Counted from the first letter of the stretch, positions 1-11,097 are shown. The stretch: DNA of 64,000 bases from Myxococcales bacterium (GCA_021806645.1 JAJZQX010000006.1:186001-250000), one strand, 5' to 3'. Notes: a model not told the origin generated them from the sequence alone. Numbers and translations: made by a program.

Positions 1-900
1 GGCTGGACGCTGGCCGCCTGCCACGTCAGCCGGGTCTCGCGCCTCTTCAGGGTGGGCGGCGCGCAGGCGGTGGCGGCGCTGGCCTGGGGCACCGCCACCG
101 TGCCGGCCGTGGACAAGATCTGCGGCCCCGGCAACGCCTACGTGGCCGCGGCCAAGCGGCTGGTCTTCGGCCAGGTGGACATCGACATGATCGCCGGCCC
201 CAGCGAGATCCTGGTGCTGGCCGACGGCAAGGCCGACGCCGCCGAGGTGGCGAGCGACCTGCTGGCGCAGGCCGAGCACGACGTCCGGGCCGTGCCGGTG
301 CTGGTGACGCCGTCGAGGGCGCTGGCCGCCGCCGTGACCGCCGAGGTGGCGCGCCAGCTCGGCGACCTGCCGCGCCGTGAGATCGCCGGCCGCTCCATCG
401 CCGAGCGCGGTGCGGTGGTGGTGACGCGCGACCTGGCCGAGGCGGTACGGCTCGCCGATCAGTTCGCTCCCGAGCACCTCGCCGTCCACGCCGCCAATGC
501 GCGCCGGCTGGTGCCGAGGCTGGGCCGGGCCGGGGCCATCTTCGTCGGCGCCGCGACGCCGGAGGCGGTGGGCGACTACCTGGCCGGTCCCAGCCACGTG
601 CTGCCCACGGCCGGCACCGCCCGCTTCGCCTCGCCGCTGTCGGTGGCCACCTTCCGGCGGCGCCAGAGCGTGCTCGAGTTCACGCCGCGGGCGCTGGCCG
701 CGGTGGCTCCGGCGGTCGAGGCGCTGGCTGGGGCCGAAGGGCTGCTCGGTCACTGGCGCGCGGTCCAGGTGCGGGTCGAGAAGACGAAGGCGCTGGCCAA
801 CCGGGCTGCGGCGAAGCAGGCGGCGCCAGCGAAGCGGTCGCAGCCGGTGAAGCGGTCGAAATCGAAGCAGTCGAGGTCGAAGAGCCGGGGGAGGACCTGA
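1..900 (+). CDS. hisD: Histidinol dehydrogenase, C-terminal part (5' end outside window)
   Basis: The frame is open from base 1, so the gene begins before the window; 299 residues are visible. HisD oxidises L-histidinol to L-histidine in two NAD-dependent steps, the last of the pathway. Visible marks are GPGNAYVAAAKR, GPSEILVLAD, the zinc-ligand stretch LLAQAEHD, the catalytic Glu-His pair in FAPEHLAVH, and GPSHVLPT. The family usually ends shortly after the LLGHWRAV segment (visible residue ~250). Here about 45 extra residues follow, rich in Lys, Arg, Ala and Ser. The stop overlaps the hisB start by one base (TGATG), indicating translational coupling in the his operon. The identity is secure; the role of the basic tail is unknown. 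Confidence 0.97.
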   Translation, partial: GWTLAACHVSRVSRLFRVGGAQAVAALAWGTATVPAVDKICGPGNAYVAAAKRLVFGQVDIDMIAGPSEILVLADGKADAAEVASDLLAQAEHDVRAVPVLVTPSRALAAAVTAEVARQLGDLPRREIAGRSIAERGAVVVTRDLAEAVRLADQFAPEHLAVHAANARRLVPRLGRAGAIFVGAATPEAVGDYLAGPSHVLPTAGTARFASPLSVATFRRRQSVLEFTPRALAAVAPAVEALAGAEGLLGHWRAVQVRVEKTKALANRAAAKQAAPAKRSQPVKRSKSKQSRSKSRGRT

Positions 901-1514
901 TGGCGGCGAAGCAGGCGAAGGGGAAGGCGAAGCCGGGGCGGGGGCGGATCGCGCGCAAGACCCGGGAGACCGACATCGCGGTGGCGCTGGCCCTCGGCGG
1001 CGGCGCCTGCCGCACCGACACCGGCCTGCCCTTCTTCGACCACATGCTGGCGCAGCTCTCCCGTCACGGCGGGCTGGCCCTCGACGTCAAGGCGCGCGGC
1101 GATCTCGAGGTGGACGCCCACCACACCGTCGAGGACGTCGGCATCGCCATCGGCGAGGCGCTGCGCGAGGCGCTGGGCGACAAGGCCGGCCTGGCCCGCT
1201 ACGGCCACGCCGTGGTGCCGCTCGACGAGGCGCTGGTGGAGGCGGTCATCGACCTCTCCGGCCGGCCGCACCTCACCTTCAACGCCAAGCTCCCCAGCGG
1301 CAAGAAGTTCATCGGCGGCTACGACGTGGACCTCACCCAGGACTTCCTGCAGGCGCTCTGCAACCACGCCCGGGTCTGCGTCCACGTCAACGTCCGCTAC
1401 GGGCGCAACCTGCACCACATCGTCGAGGCCACCTTCAAGGCGGTGGCCCGCGCGCTGCGCGCCGCCACGGTGCGCGAGGGGACGGCCCTGCCGTCCACCA
1501 AGGGCGTCCTGTGA
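900..1514 (+). CDS. hisB: Imidazoleglycerol-phosphate dehydratase
   Basis: HisB removes water from imidazole-glycerol phosphate to give imidazole-acetol phosphate in histidine synthesis. The 204-residue product is the stand-alone dehydratase, without the phosphatase domain found in enterobacteria. The manganese-site motifs are visible: FFDHML near residue 43, DAHHTVED near 74 and [12 protein letters not shown] near 172. The first ~18 residues ([16 protein letters not shown]...) are a Lys/Arg-rich extension absent from typical HisB, which starts close to the RKTRET segment. It is opposite the basic tail of HisD across the junction. The stop overlaps hisH by GTGA. Confidence 0.97.
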   Translation: MAAKQAKGKAKPGRGRIARKTRETDIAVALALGGGACRTDTGLPFFDHMLAQLSRHGGLALDVKARGDLEVDAHHTVEDVGIAIGEALREALGDKAGLARYGHAVVPLDEALVEAVIDLSGRPHLTFNAKLPSGKKFIGGYDVDLTQDFLQALCNHARVCVHVNVRYGRNLHHIVEATFKAVARALRAATVREGTALPSTKGVL

Positions 1515-2125
1515 CCGCTGGGCCGACCGTCGCGCTGGTAGACTACGGCGCCGGCAACCTGCGCTCGGTCGAGAACGCGCTGCGCGAGGTGGGCGCGCGG
1601 GTGGTGGTGACCCGCGACCCGGCCGCGGTGCGCGCCGCCGACCGGGTGGTGGTGCCGGGCCAGGGGGCCATGCCGGCCTGCGCCGAGGCGATGCGCGGCA
1701 GCGGCGTCGAGGCGGCGCTGCGCGAGGCGATCGCCCGCGGCACGCCGGTGCTCGGCATCTGCGTCGGCCTGCAGATCCTCTTCACCGACGGCGAGGAGGC
1801 GGGCGGGGCGCATGGGCTCGGGCTGGTGCCGGGGACGGTGCGCAAGCTCCCGGCCGGCGTGCGGCTGCCCCACATCGGCTGGTCGAAGGTGAGCGGCCCG
1901 CCGCCGCTCCACCCGCTCTTCGCGCCGCTCGACGGGCAGTACGTCTACTTCGCCCACAGCTACGCCGCCCCGGCCGACGCCCCCGGCACGCAGCTCACCG
2001 CCACCCACGGGGTGCCCTTCTGCGCCGGGCTGGCCCGCGGCAACCTGTTCGCCGTCCAGTTCCACCCGGAGAAGAGCCAGCAGGTCGGGCTCGACTTCCT
2101 TCGCCGCTTCGTGGGGATTCACTAG
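1511..2125 (+). CDS. hisH: Imidazole glycerol phosphate synthase, glutaminase subunit
   Basis: HisH hydrolyses glutamine and channels the ammonia to HisF, which closes the imidazole ring and releases AICAR. The 204-residue product is a class I glutamine amidotransferase. The nucleophile Cys lies in [10 protein letters not shown] (around residue 80) and the His-Glu pair in FHPEKS near the end. The start is GTG, overlapping the hisB stop by 4 bp (GTGA). hisA begins 30 bp downstream, and hisF follows it directly, so the two synthase subunits are separated only by hisA. Confidence 0.97.
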   Translation: MTAGPTVALVDYGAGNLRSVENALREVGARVVVTRDPAAVRAADRVVVPGQGAMPACAEAMRGSGVEAALREAIARGTPVLGICVGLQILFTDGEEAGGAHGLGLVPGTVRKLPAGVRLPHIGWSKVSGPPPLHPLFAPLDGQYVYFAHSYAAPADAPGTQLTATHGVPFCAGLARGNLFAVQFHPEKSQQVGLDFLRRFVGIH

Positions 2126-2155
2126 AATGGCCTGCCGCTTCGTCGAGGTCCCCTC

Positions 2156-2878
2156 GTGCTCGTGATCCCGGCCATCGATCTCATGGGCGGCGAGGCGGTC
2201 CGGCTGCAGAAGGGCGACTTCGCCACCAAGCAGGTCTACTCGCGCCACCCGGCCGAGGAGGCGGAGAAGTTCGCCGCCGCCGGCGCCACCCTGCTCCACG
2301 TCGTCGATCTCGACGGGGCCAGGGCCGGCTGGCCGGTCAACCTCTCCACGGTGGCGGAGCTCTGCGCGGTGAAGGGGCTCGAGGTCGAGCTGGGCGGCGG
2401 CCTGCGGACGCTCTCCGACATCGAGAAGGTGCTCCAGCTCGGCGTGGCGGCGGTGGTGCTCGGCACGGCGGCGGTGGAGCGGCTGGATCTCGTCCGGCAG
2501 GCCTGCGAGAAGTTCCCCGGGAAGGTCCGCTGCGGTATCGACGCCCGCAACGGCGAGGTCAAGGTGGCCGGCTGGCTGGAGGGCTCCGGCCTGAAGGCGG
2601 CCGAGGTGGCGCGGCGGGTCAAGGCGGTGGGCGTGACGCTGGTCGAGTACACCGACGTGGCGCGCGACGGCATGTTCACCGGCGTGGACGCGGCCGGCAC
2701 GGCGGCGCTGCAGGCCGAGGCCGGGATCCCGGTGGTGGCTTCGGGCGGCGTGGCCGGCCTCGACGACATCCGGGCCTGCCTGGCGGCCGGCGTGGCCGGC
2801 GTCATCGTCGGCAAGGCGCTCTACGAGGGGCGGTTCCGGCTGGCCGACGCGGTGGCCATCTCCAAGGGGAAGTCCTAG
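2156..2878 (+). CDS. hisA: ProFAR isomerase (HisA)
   Basis: HisA isomerises ProFAR to PRFAR by an Amadori rearrangement in histidine synthesis. The 240-residue product is a beta/alpha barrel starting [12 protein letters not shown], with the first catalytic Asp in PAIDL and the second in [11 protein letters not shown]. The phosphate-binding halves ASGGV and [10 protein letters not shown] lie in the C-terminal half. The start is GTG; the following hisF ATG directly abuts the TAG stop, as expected for an operon. Confidence 0.96.
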   Translation: MLVIPAIDLMGGEAVRLQKGDFATKQVYSRHPAEEAEKFAAAGATLLHVVDLDGARAGWPVNLSTVAELCAVKGLEVELGGGLRTLSDIEKVLQLGVAAVVLGTAAVERLDLVRQACEKFPGKVRCGIDARNGEVKVAGWLEGSGLKAAEVARRVKAVGVTLVEYTDVARDGMFTGVDAAGTAALQAEAGIPVVASGGVAGLDDIRACLAAGVAGVIVGKALYEGRFRLADAVAISKGKS

Positions 2879-3646
2879 ATGCCCGCCAAGCGGATCATCC
2901 CCTGCCTCGACGTGAAGGACGGGCGCGTGGTGAAGGGGGTCAAGTTCCAGAACCTGCGCGACGCCGGCGACCCGGTCGAGGCGGCCGCCCGCTACGACGC
3001 GCAGGGGGCCGACGAGATCACCTACCTCGACATCGCCGCCACGCTGGAGAACCGCGGCACGCTGCTCGACCTGGTGAGCCGGACCGCGGCCCGCGTCTTC
3101 GCGCCGCTCACCGTGGGCGGCGGGGTGCGCGGCGAGGCCGACTTCGTGGCGCTGCTGCGGGCCGGGGCCGACAAGGTGAGCGTCAACTCCTCGGCGGTCA
3201 AGGAGCCGGGGCTGGTGGACCGGCTCTCGGCCCTGGCCGGGGCGCAGGCGCTGGTGGTGGCGGTGGACGTGAAGCGCCGGCCGCGGGCCGCCGGGGCCGA
3301 GCCGGAGTGGGAGGTCCACGTGGCCGGCGGCTCCAGGCCGACCGGGCGCGAGGGGCTGGCCTGGATCCGCGAGGTGGCCGATCGCGGCGCCGGCGAGCTG
3401 CTGCTCACCTCGATGGACCGCGACGGCACGCAGGCCGGCTACGATCTCGAGCTGCTGGAGCGGGTGGCCGCGGCGGTCCGGATCCCGGTCATCGCCTCGG
3501 GCGGGGTGGGCACGCTGGCGCACCTGGCCGAGGGGCTGCGCTTCGCCGACGCGGCGCTGGCCGCCTCCATCTTCCACGACGGCACGCACACCGTGGCCGA
3601 GGCGAAGCGGTACCTGCTGGCGCGGGGCATCGAGGTGCGGCCATGA
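2879..3646 (+). CDS. hisF: Imidazole glycerol phosphate synthase, cyclase subunit
   Basis: HisF uses ammonia from HisH to convert PRFAR to imidazole-glycerol phosphate and AICAR. The 255-residue beta/alpha barrel starts [16 protein letters not shown], with the catalytic Asp in CLDVKDG and the second in [10 protein letters not shown]. Phosphate-site glycines are in TVGGGVRG and ASGGVGTL. It abuts hisA upstream and overlaps hisI by ATGA downstream. Confidence 0.97.
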   Translation: MPAKRIIPCLDVKDGRVVKGVKFQNLRDAGDPVEAAARYDAQGADEITYLDIAATLENRGTLLDLVSRTAARVFAPLTVGGGVRGEADFVALLRAGADKVSVNSSAVKEPGLVDRLSALAGAQALVVAVDVKRRPRAAGAEPEWEVHVAGGSRPTGREGLAWIREVADRGAGELLLTSMDRDGTQAGYDLELLERVAAAVRIPVIASGGVGTLAHLAEGLRFADAALAASIFHDGTHTVAEAKRYLLARGIEVRP

Positions 3647-4140
3647 GCGGCGTCACGGCGAAGGCGGCGGCGACGCTGCTGGCCGGCGTGAAGTTCGACG
3701 AGCGCGGCCTGGTGCCGGTGGTGGCGCAGGAGGCCGACGGCACGGTCCTGATGCTGGCCTGGGCCAACCGGGAGGCCCTCGCCGAGACCCTGCTCACCGG
3801 CCGCGGCACCTACTGGTCGCGCAGCCGCCGCTCGCTCTGGCGCAAGGGGGAGACCTCCGGCCACCTCCAGGAGGTCCTCTCCGTCTCGGTGGACTGCGAC
3901 GGCGACGCCGTGCTCTACGTGGTCCGGCAGACCGGGCCGGCCTGCCACACCGGAGAGCGGAGCTGCTTCCACACCACCCAGGAGATCACATGGCCGACGA
4001 GCGGTTCCTCGCGACCCTCTGGAAGACCATCGAAGCCCGCCGCGACGACCCGACGGCCGTCGAGAGCTACACCCGCAAGCTCCTCGCCGCCCCGGCCAAG
4101 GCCCGCCGCAAGGTCGTCGAGGAGGCCTACGAGGTCGTAG
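3643..4140 (+). CDS. hisI: Phosphoribosyl-AMP cyclohydrolase, with C-terminus read out of frame through hisE
   Basis: HisI opens the adenine ring of PR-AMP. The conserved core is complete by about residue 110: [30 protein letters not shown], the metal-binding VDCDGDAVL and the final Cys motif [12 protein letters not shown]. The frame has no stop there. It continues for ~55 low-complexity residues to TAG-free sequence ending at 4140, overlapping the first 151 bases of hisE in another frame. The ATG overlaps the hisF stop (ATGA). A free-standing HisI normally stops near the SCF motif, so either the stop was lost, or a frameshift joins HisI to HisE, as in HisIE fusions of other bacteria. Confidence 0.9.
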   Translation: MSGVTAKAAATLLAGVKFDERGLVPVVAQEADGTVLMLAWANREALAETLLTGRGTYWSRSRRSLWRKGETSGHLQEVLSVSVDCDGDAVLYVVRQTGPACHTGERSCFHTTQEITWPTSGSSRPSGRPSKPAATTRRPSRATPASSSPPRPRPAARSSRRPTRS

Positions 4141-4316
4141 AGGCCCAGCAGGGGCTGCTGGCCGGGCAGGACACTCCCGAGCACCTGGCGCTGGAGGCGG
4201 CCGACCTCGTCTACCACCTGTTCGTGCTGCTGGCCTCCGCCGGGGTCAGCCCCGGGCAGGTCTACGAGGTGCTGGAGCAGCGCCACGGACCGGGCGCGCG
4301 ACCCCGAAGTCCTTGA
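3990..4316 (+). CDS. hisE: Phosphoribosyl-ATP pyrophosphatase
   Basis: HisE hydrolyses PR-ATP to PR-AMP, the second step of histidine synthesis. The 108-residue all-alpha protein shows the MazG-like signature [12 protein letters not shown] and [14 protein letters not shown], with the acidic metal ligands of the family. The start ATG is backed by GGAG at 3981–3984, placed inside the hisI frame, so HisE is probably translated on its own. It is the last gene of the his run; its stop overlaps a TTGACA hexamer that may start the next transcript. Confidence 0.95.
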   Translation: MADERFLATLWKTIEARRDDPTAVESYTRKLLAAPAKARRKVVEEAYEVVEAQQGLLAGQDTPEHLALEAADLVYHLFVLLASAGVSPGQVYEVLEQRHGPGARPRSP

Positions 4317-4341
4317 CAAAGTAGCGAATTCTTTCTAAGTC
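4313..4341 (+). promoter_or_regulatory. Candidate promoter for rpsU block
   Basis: A perfect TTGACA lies at 4313–4318, overlapping the hisE stop. It is followed by a locally A/T-rich stretch, unusual in this window. At 17 bp spacing the -10 hexamer is TAAGTC, which matches TATAAT only at its first two positions, so the -10 is weak. The position before rpsU is what one expects for a separate macromolecular-synthesis operon promoter. Confidence 0.4.
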
Positions 4342-4362
4342 CCCCGTTCCAACCGTGCGCTC

Positions 4363-4390
4363 GAGCCGGGTGCCCCAGGGCATCCGGCTT
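4363..4390 (+). terminator. Hairpin between his operon and rpsU
   Basis: Arms 4363–4374 and 4379–4390 pair over about 12 positions (two G·T) around the loop CCAG, followed by a T-containing run (tttgcgctttcg). It may end the his transcript. If the TTGACA just upstream is used, it would instead be in the rpsU leader and could act as an attenuator. Confidence 0.5.
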
Positions 4391-4442
4391 TGCGCTTTCG
4401 TGAGCCCATCACGAAGCCCATCTGAAAGGTTCGAGGCAAAGA

Positions 4443-4637
4443 ATGACCGGAGTGCGTGTCAAGGAAGGCGAGTCCTTCGAGAACGCGATGAAGCGGTTCA
4501 AGAAGCAGTGCGAGAAGGCCGGAATCCTCTCGGAGATCCGCAAGCGCGAGCACTACGAGAAGCCGAGCGTGAAGCGCAAGAAGAAGGCGCTCGCCGCCAA
4601 GAAGCGCGCCATGAAGAAGTCGAGGAAGTCCTACTAG
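4443..4637 (+). CDS. rpsU: 30S ribosomal protein S21
   Basis: S21 is a small basic protein of the 30S platform that helps base pairing between mRNA leaders and the 16S 3' end. The 64-residue product has the family pattern [19 protein letters not shown] and [12 protein letters not shown], then a Lys/Arg-rich tail. It heads the classical rpsU–dnaG–rpoD block, here with yqeY inserted 34 bp downstream. Confidence 0.97.
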   Translation: MTGVRVKEGESFENAMKRFKKQCEKAGILSEIRKREHYEKPSVKRKKKALAAKKRAMKKSRKSY

Positions 4638-4671
4638 CACGCGGTGGCCGTCGCTCTTCCCGGGGGACCTC

Positions 4672-5121
4672 ATGGCGCTCAAGGATCAGCTCGACGCCGA
4701 CCTGAAGGCGTCGATGCGAGACAAGGACACGGTGAAGCTCTCCGTGATCCGGATGCTCAAGAGCGCCGTCAAGTACCGCGAGATCGAGGCCATGAAGCCG
4801 CTCGACGAGGCCGGCGTGCTGCAGGTGATCTCGGCCGAGATCAAGCGGCACAAGGACTCGATCGAGCAGTACCGGGCCGGAAAGCGGCCCGAGCTGGCGG
4901 CCAAGGAGGAGGCGGAGGTCGTCATCCTCCTCGGCTACCTGCCGGCGCAGCTCGACGAGGCCGCACTGAAGGCGCTGGTCGAGGCGGCGGTCCAGAAGAC
5001 CGGCGCCACCGGGCCGCGCGACATGGGGACGGTGATGAAGACGCTCCTGCCGGACGTGCAGGGCAAGGCCGACGGCAAGCTGGTCTCCGAGCTGGTGAAG
5101 GCTCGCCTCTCGGGGAAGTAG
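4672..5121 (+). CDS. GatB/YqeY domain protein
   Basis: The 149-residue protein is a YqeY family member, related to the tRNA-binding tail domain of GatB. It has the typical SVIRMLKSAVKYREIE, ISAEIKRHKDSIEQY and GYLPAQLDEA segments and ends with a small alpha domain (VMKTLLPDVQGKADGKLVSE). YqeY commonly lies between rpsU and dnaG in many bacteria, as here. Its cellular role is not established; a link to tRNA-dependent amidation or tRNA binding is inferred from the GatB homology. Confidence 0.95.
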   Translation: MALKDQLDADLKASMRDKDTVKLSVIRMLKSAVKYREIEAMKPLDEAGVLQVISAEIKRHKDSIEQYRAGKRPELAAKEEAEVVILLGYLPAQLDEAALKALVEAAVQKTGATGPRDMGTVMKTLLPDVQGKADGKLVSELVKARLSGK

Positions 5122-5137
5122 CCGCGAGGGGAGACAC

Positions 5138-7057
5138 CTGATCCCCGACGAGGTCATCGAGGAGGTCAAGGCCCGCGTGGACGTGGTGGCGCTGATCGGC
5201 CGCCACGTCGAGCTGAAGCGGGCCGGACGGACGTGGAAGGGCTGCTGCCCCTTCCACGGGGAGCGGACGCCGAGCTTCCACGTCTACACCGAGGACAAGC
5301 ACTACAAGTGCTACGGGTGCGGCGAGCACGGCAACGTCTTCACGTTCTTGCAGAAGCTGCAGGGCAAGGAGTTCCCGGAGGTGGTGCGCGAGCTGGCGGC
5401 CGAGGTGGGGATCGAGATTCCCGAGGCCGACGCGCAGGAGACGGCCGAGGCGCAGCGCCGCCGCAAGGAGCGGAACGAGCTCCAGGCCGCCTGCGAGGCG
5501 GCCGCCCGCTACTGGGCGGCGCGGCTGGGCAGCAGGTGGGGGAAGGACGCCCGGGGCTACCTGGCGTCCCGGGGCGTGGCGGAGGAGCAGGTCAAGGCGT
5601 TCCGCCTGGGGGTGGCGGCGCCGGGATGGGACGACCTGTTGCCGCGGTTGAAGGAGAAGGGGATCGGCGAGGCGGCGGTGGGCAAGGCCGGGCTGCTGGT
5701 GGAGAAGGACGACGGCCGGAGCTACGACCGGTTCCGTGGACGGTTGATGTTCCCGATCGCGGGGCTCGATGGGCAGGTGATCGGGTTCGGCGGGCGGGCC
5801 ATGGGCGAGGAGAAGGGGGCGAAGTACCTCAACACCCCCGAGACCCCGCTCTACAAGAAGAGCCGCGTGCTCTACGGGCTCGACCTGGCGCGCGAGGCGA
5901 TCCGCAAGACGCGGACCGCGGTGCTGGTGGAGGGGTACTTCGACGTGATCGGGCTGCACCAGGCTGGCGTGAAGAACGCCGTGGCGGTCTGCGGCACGGC
6001 GCTGACGCCGGAGCACGTGGAGCTGCTGAAGCGCTGCGACTGCCGCGAGGTCACGGTCCTGTTCGACGGCGACTCGGCCGGCCTGGCCGCGCCCGCCAAG
6101 GCGGCCGCCGCGCTCTTCCCCTCCGGCCTGGCCGGCAAGGTGGCCCTGCTGCCGGCCGGCGACGCCAAGCTGGACCCCGACGACTTCGCCCGCGCCCACG
6201 GCAAGGCCGGCGTCGAGGCGCTGCTGGCGGCGGCGCTGCCGCTCTCGCAGTTCCTCATCGACCGCGCGGTGGAGAGGACCTGCGGCGCCGAGCCGAAGAC
6301 GGCCGCGCTGGAGGCCAAGCTGGCGGCGGTGGCCGAGCTGGCGCCGCTGGTGAAGCTGGCGCCGGAGGGGCTGGCGCGCGGCGTCTTCGAGGAGGCGGTG
6401 GCCCGCAAGCTCGACCTCGACCTCGAGGCGCTGCGGCACGAGCTGGCCGGGGTCCGTCCGGCGCGGGTCGAGGAGCCGCCAACCCAGGCCGATGAACCGC
6501 CGTCCGAGCCGGGCTGGTCGTCGTCGTCGGTATCCGGGGCGGGCGGAGGCTGGCGGCGCGAGCGGCGCCCGGGGCAGGCCACCCAGGCGGCCACGTCGCG
6601 CCAGCGGGTCCAGGCGGTGCTGCCCGGGCCGGCCGTGGACGCGCTCAGCCTGCTGATCGCCTGGGGCGACCTGGCCCCGGTGGCCGCCGACGAGAACCTC
6701 CCGGCGCTGCTCCCGGCCGGGCCGCTGGCCGAGCTGGCGCGCGATCTGATCCGCGAGCCGATGACGCGGGAGGCGGCGCTGGCCCGGCTGGCCGAGGCGG
6801 CCGAGCCGCTGCGCCGTCGCGTCGAGGCGCTGACCGGCCCGGGCGGCGTGGAGCGGGGCGTGGCCGAGCGGCTGCTGCGGCGCGCCGCCATCAAGGCGGC
6901 CATCGGCGCGGTGGTGGCGCAGCAGGAGCGCTGCAACGCCCGCATCGCCAGGGGCGGCTCGCCGGTGGCGGACGACCTGCGCATCGAGGCCGAGGTGGCG
7001 ATGCGGCGCCGGGCCGAGCTGGAGAAGCGGTTGCGGGGGCTGGAAAGCGGCGGCTGA
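5138..7057 (+). CDS. dnaG: DNA primase, apparent CTG start
   Basis: DnaG lays RNA primers at the replication fork. The CHC2 zinc ribbon (CCPFHGERTPSF ... CYGCGEHGN) is near residues 40–65, and the TOPRIM core has VEGYFDVIGLHQAG and the metal-binding LFDGDSAG; a DnaB-binding C-terminal region follows. The first ATG/GTG/TTG in frame is GTG at 5177, but the codons before it already encode the conserved N-terminus (IPDEVIEEVKAR). The codon immediately before that is CTG at 5138, four bases after an AGGGGAG Shine–Dalgarno. I therefore place the start at CTG (639 residues). If only GTG 5177 is used, the conserved N-terminal strand is lost. Confidence 0.9.
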   Translation: MIPDEVIEEVKARVDVVALIGRHVELKRAGRTWKGCCPFHGERTPSFHVYTEDKHYKCYGCGEHGNVFTFLQKLQGKEFPEVVRELAAEVGIEIPEADAQETAEAQRRRKERNELQAACEAAARYWAARLGSRWGKDARGYLASRGVAEEQVKAFRLGVAAPGWDDLLPRLKEKGIGEAAVGKAGLLVEKDDGRSYDRFRGRLMFPIAGLDGQVIGFGGRAMGEEKGAKYLNTPETPLYKKSRVLYGLDLAREAIRKTRTAVLVEGYFDVIGLHQAGVKNAVAVCGTALTPEHVELLKRCDCREVTVLFDGDSAGLAAPAKAAAALFPSGLAGKVALLPAGDAKLDPDDFARAHGKAGVEALLAAALPLSQFLIDRAVERTCGAEPKTAALEAKLAAVAELAPLVKLAPEGLARGVFEEAVARKLDLDLEALRHELAGVRPARVEEPPTQADEPPSEPGWSSSSVSGAGGGWRRERRPGQATQAATSRQRVQAVLPGPAVDALSLLIAWGDLAPVAADENLPALLPAGPLAELARDLIREPMTREAALARLAEAAEPLRRRVEALTGPGGVERGVAERLLRRAAIKAAIGAVVAQQERCNARIARGGSPVADDLRIEAEVAMRRRAELEKRLRGLESGG

Positions 7058-7159
7058 CCGGGGCCCAGGAGCCCCGCGGCGAAGGATGGCCGGGCCAGCC
7101 AGAAGGCCCGCGGTTAGTGATCACGGAAGCAGCACCGAAGTCCAAGGAGTCGAGCGATC

Positions 7160-9421
<2,262 letters not shown>

Positions 9422-9465
9422 AGCACGAGGAAAGTGGTACGACCGGACTGCCGGACGAGCCGCTC

Positions 9466-9537
9466 GGGCCCATAGCTCAACGGCAGAGCCATCGGCTCAT
9501 AACCGACCCGATCCAGGTTCAAATCCTGGTGGGCCCA
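9466..9537 (+). tRNA. tRNA, anticodon CAT (elongator Met or Ile2)
   Basis: A full cloverleaf can be drawn. The acceptor stem is GGGCCCA/TGGGCCC with discriminator A9537. The D arm is GCTC–GAGC, the anticodon loop is CTCATAA (CAT at 9498–9500), the variable loop is 5 nt, and the T arm is CCAGG–TTCAAAT–CCTGG. The anticodon stem has one A·C mismatch at its outer pair. CCA is not encoded. The paired first acceptor position and the lack of three G:C pairs in the anticodon stem argue against the initiator. Whether the C34 is lysidine-modified (Ile) cannot be told from the sequence. Confidence 0.93.
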
Positions 9538-9573
9538 CATCACCGGTTCACTGATCACGCGAGGAGAGTCGCT

Positions 9574-10320
9574 TTGTCGTCGCTGAGAGAGAAGCTGAGG
9601 GTGCTGGAGGAGCTGCAACAGATCGACCTGGACGCCCACGCGGCACGGCAGGGGCTGGACGCCATCCCCGCCGAGCGGGCCACGCTGGAGGCCCGCGTCA
9701 AGGCGGCCCGCAAGGCCTACGACGACCAGAAGGCCAGGCTGGAGTCGAACGAGCGGGAGCGGCGCCAGGTAGACACCCTGCTGGGCATGGACCGCGACAA
9801 GGTGAAGAAGTGGGAGGGGCGGCTCGGCGAGATCAAGACGCCGCGCGAGTACGCCGCCATGTCGCGCGAGATAGACATCGCCAAGAAGTCGAACGAGACG
9901 CAGAACGAGCAGGCCAAGCTGCTGTCGGCCGCCGCCGTCGAGATCAAGGCGGCGCTGGAGGCCAGCGGCGAGGCCCTCGCCGAGGTGGAGGACGCCGCCC
10001 AGGCCGCCGCCGCGAAGCTCGACAAGGCGGTCGCCGAGACCGAGGCCGAGCTGGCCTCGCTGGCGGCGCGGCGGGCCACCGCGGCGACGCTGGTGGACGC
10101 CGGGCTGCTCGCCAAGTACGAGAACATCAGGAAGCGGCGGGCCGGCGTGGCCGTGGCGGCGGTGATCGGCTCGACCTGCCGGGGCTGCCACCGCAACATC
10201 CCGCCGCAGCTCTCCATCGTCCTGCAGCGGGTCAACACCATCGAGACCTGCCCCAACTGCCACCGCATCATCTACTCGCACGACGCCGTCAATCCACCGG
10301 CGCCGCCGCCGGCGGCCTAG
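9574..10320 (+). CDS. Coiled-coil protein with C-terminal C4 zinc ribbon
   Basis: The 248-residue protein is almost all heptad-like coiled coil (residues ~1–185) and ends in a four-Cys zinc ribbon: CRGC (~202) and CPNC (~226) flanking RNIPPQLSIVLQRVNTI. This is the CT398-like zinc-ribbon family, widespread and often next to an RNase H gene, as here. Its function is not firmly known; nucleic-acid or protein tethering is inferred from the fold. I start it at TTG 9574, six bases after GAGGAGA. An ATG further upstream in frame lies inside the tRNA and is unlikely. Confidence 0.88.
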   Translation: MSSLREKLRVLEELQQIDLDAHAARQGLDAIPAERATLEARVKAARKAYDDQKARLESNERERRQVDTLLGMDRDKVKKWEGRLGEIKTPREYAAMSREIDIAKKSNETQNEQAKLLSAAAVEIKAALEASGEALAEVEDAAQAAAAKLDKAVAETEAELASLAARRATAATLVDAGLLAKYENIRKRRAGVAVAAVIGSTCRGCHRNIPPQLSIVLQRVNTIETCPNCHRIIYSHDAVNPPAPPPAA

Positions 10321-10326
10321 CCCACC

Positions 10327-11097
10327 GTGGCCAAGTCCGTCCTCGCCGACCTGCTGCGCTTCATCGCCGCCAACGAGGAGCTTCCGCGCTCGCTGGCCCG
10401 CTACCCCGGCCACACCCGCGACACCCTCGGCAAGGTGCTCGACGCCGCCGCCGACCGGATCGAGGCGCTCGACGCCGACGCCCCGGCGCCGACTCCGTCC
10501 GGGGCCTCGAAGGGGCTCAAGGTCCGCAAGGGGAGCGAGGTGGAGCGGGCCGCCGCGCGGGCCGCCGAGGAGTTGCAGGAGTCGATGGAGCTCTCCAAGG
10601 CCGAGCGCGAGGCGCGCCGCCGCGAGCGGGCCGCCGCCGCCGAGGTGGAGAAGCAGGAGGTGGCCGCCGCCGCGGTGGCCGCCCCGGTCCGCCCGCTGCG
10701 CACCCGGCTCTACTGCGACGGCGCGGCCCGTGGGAACCCCGGCCCGGCCGGCGCGGGCGCGGTCATCGTCAGCCCGGCCGGCCACATCGTGGCCAAGGTC
10801 GGCAAGTTCCTCGGCGACGAGACCAACAACGTGGCGGAGTACACGGGGCTGATCCTGGGGCTGAAGCGGGCCAAGGCCATGGGCATCAAGGAGCTCGAGG
10901 TGCTGGCCGACTCCGAGCTGGTGGTGAGGCAGGTCAACGGAGAGTACGCCGTGAAGGCCGAGCACCTGCAGCCGCTCCACGCCGAGGCGGTGTCGCTGCT
11001 CAAGGCCTTCGACCAGATCGAGCTGCGCCACATCCCGCGCGAGGAGAACGCCCAGGCCGACGCCATGTCGAACCGGGCCATCGACGAGCGGTTGTAG
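10327..11097 (+). CDS. RNase HI-like protein with N-terminal extension
   Basis: RNase HI cuts the RNA of RNA–DNA hybrids. The catalytic domain starts near residue 125 with LYCDGAARGNPGPAG. It carries the acidic set Asp (YCDG), Glu (NNVAEYTGL), Asp (LADSELVV) and Asp (NAQADAMS). The first ~120 residues are a charged helical extension not found in E. coli RnhA. Plant- and Bacillus-type RNase HI-like proteins share the core. The start is GTG, 6 bp after the zinc-ribbon gene, suggesting co-transcription. An RNA-repair or hybrid-removal role is inferred. Confidence 0.88.
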   Translation: MAKSVLADLLRFIAANEELPRSLARYPGHTRDTLGKVLDAAADRIEALDADAPAPTPSGASKGLKVRKGSEVERAAARAAEELQESMELSKAEREARRRERAAAAEVEKQEVAAAAVAAPVRPLRTRLYCDGAARGNPGPAGAGAVIVSPAGHIVAKVGKFLGDETNNVAEYTGLILGLKRAKAMGIKELEVLADSELVVRQVNGEYAVKAEHLQPLHAEAVSLLKAFDQIELRHIPREENAQADAMSNRAIDERL

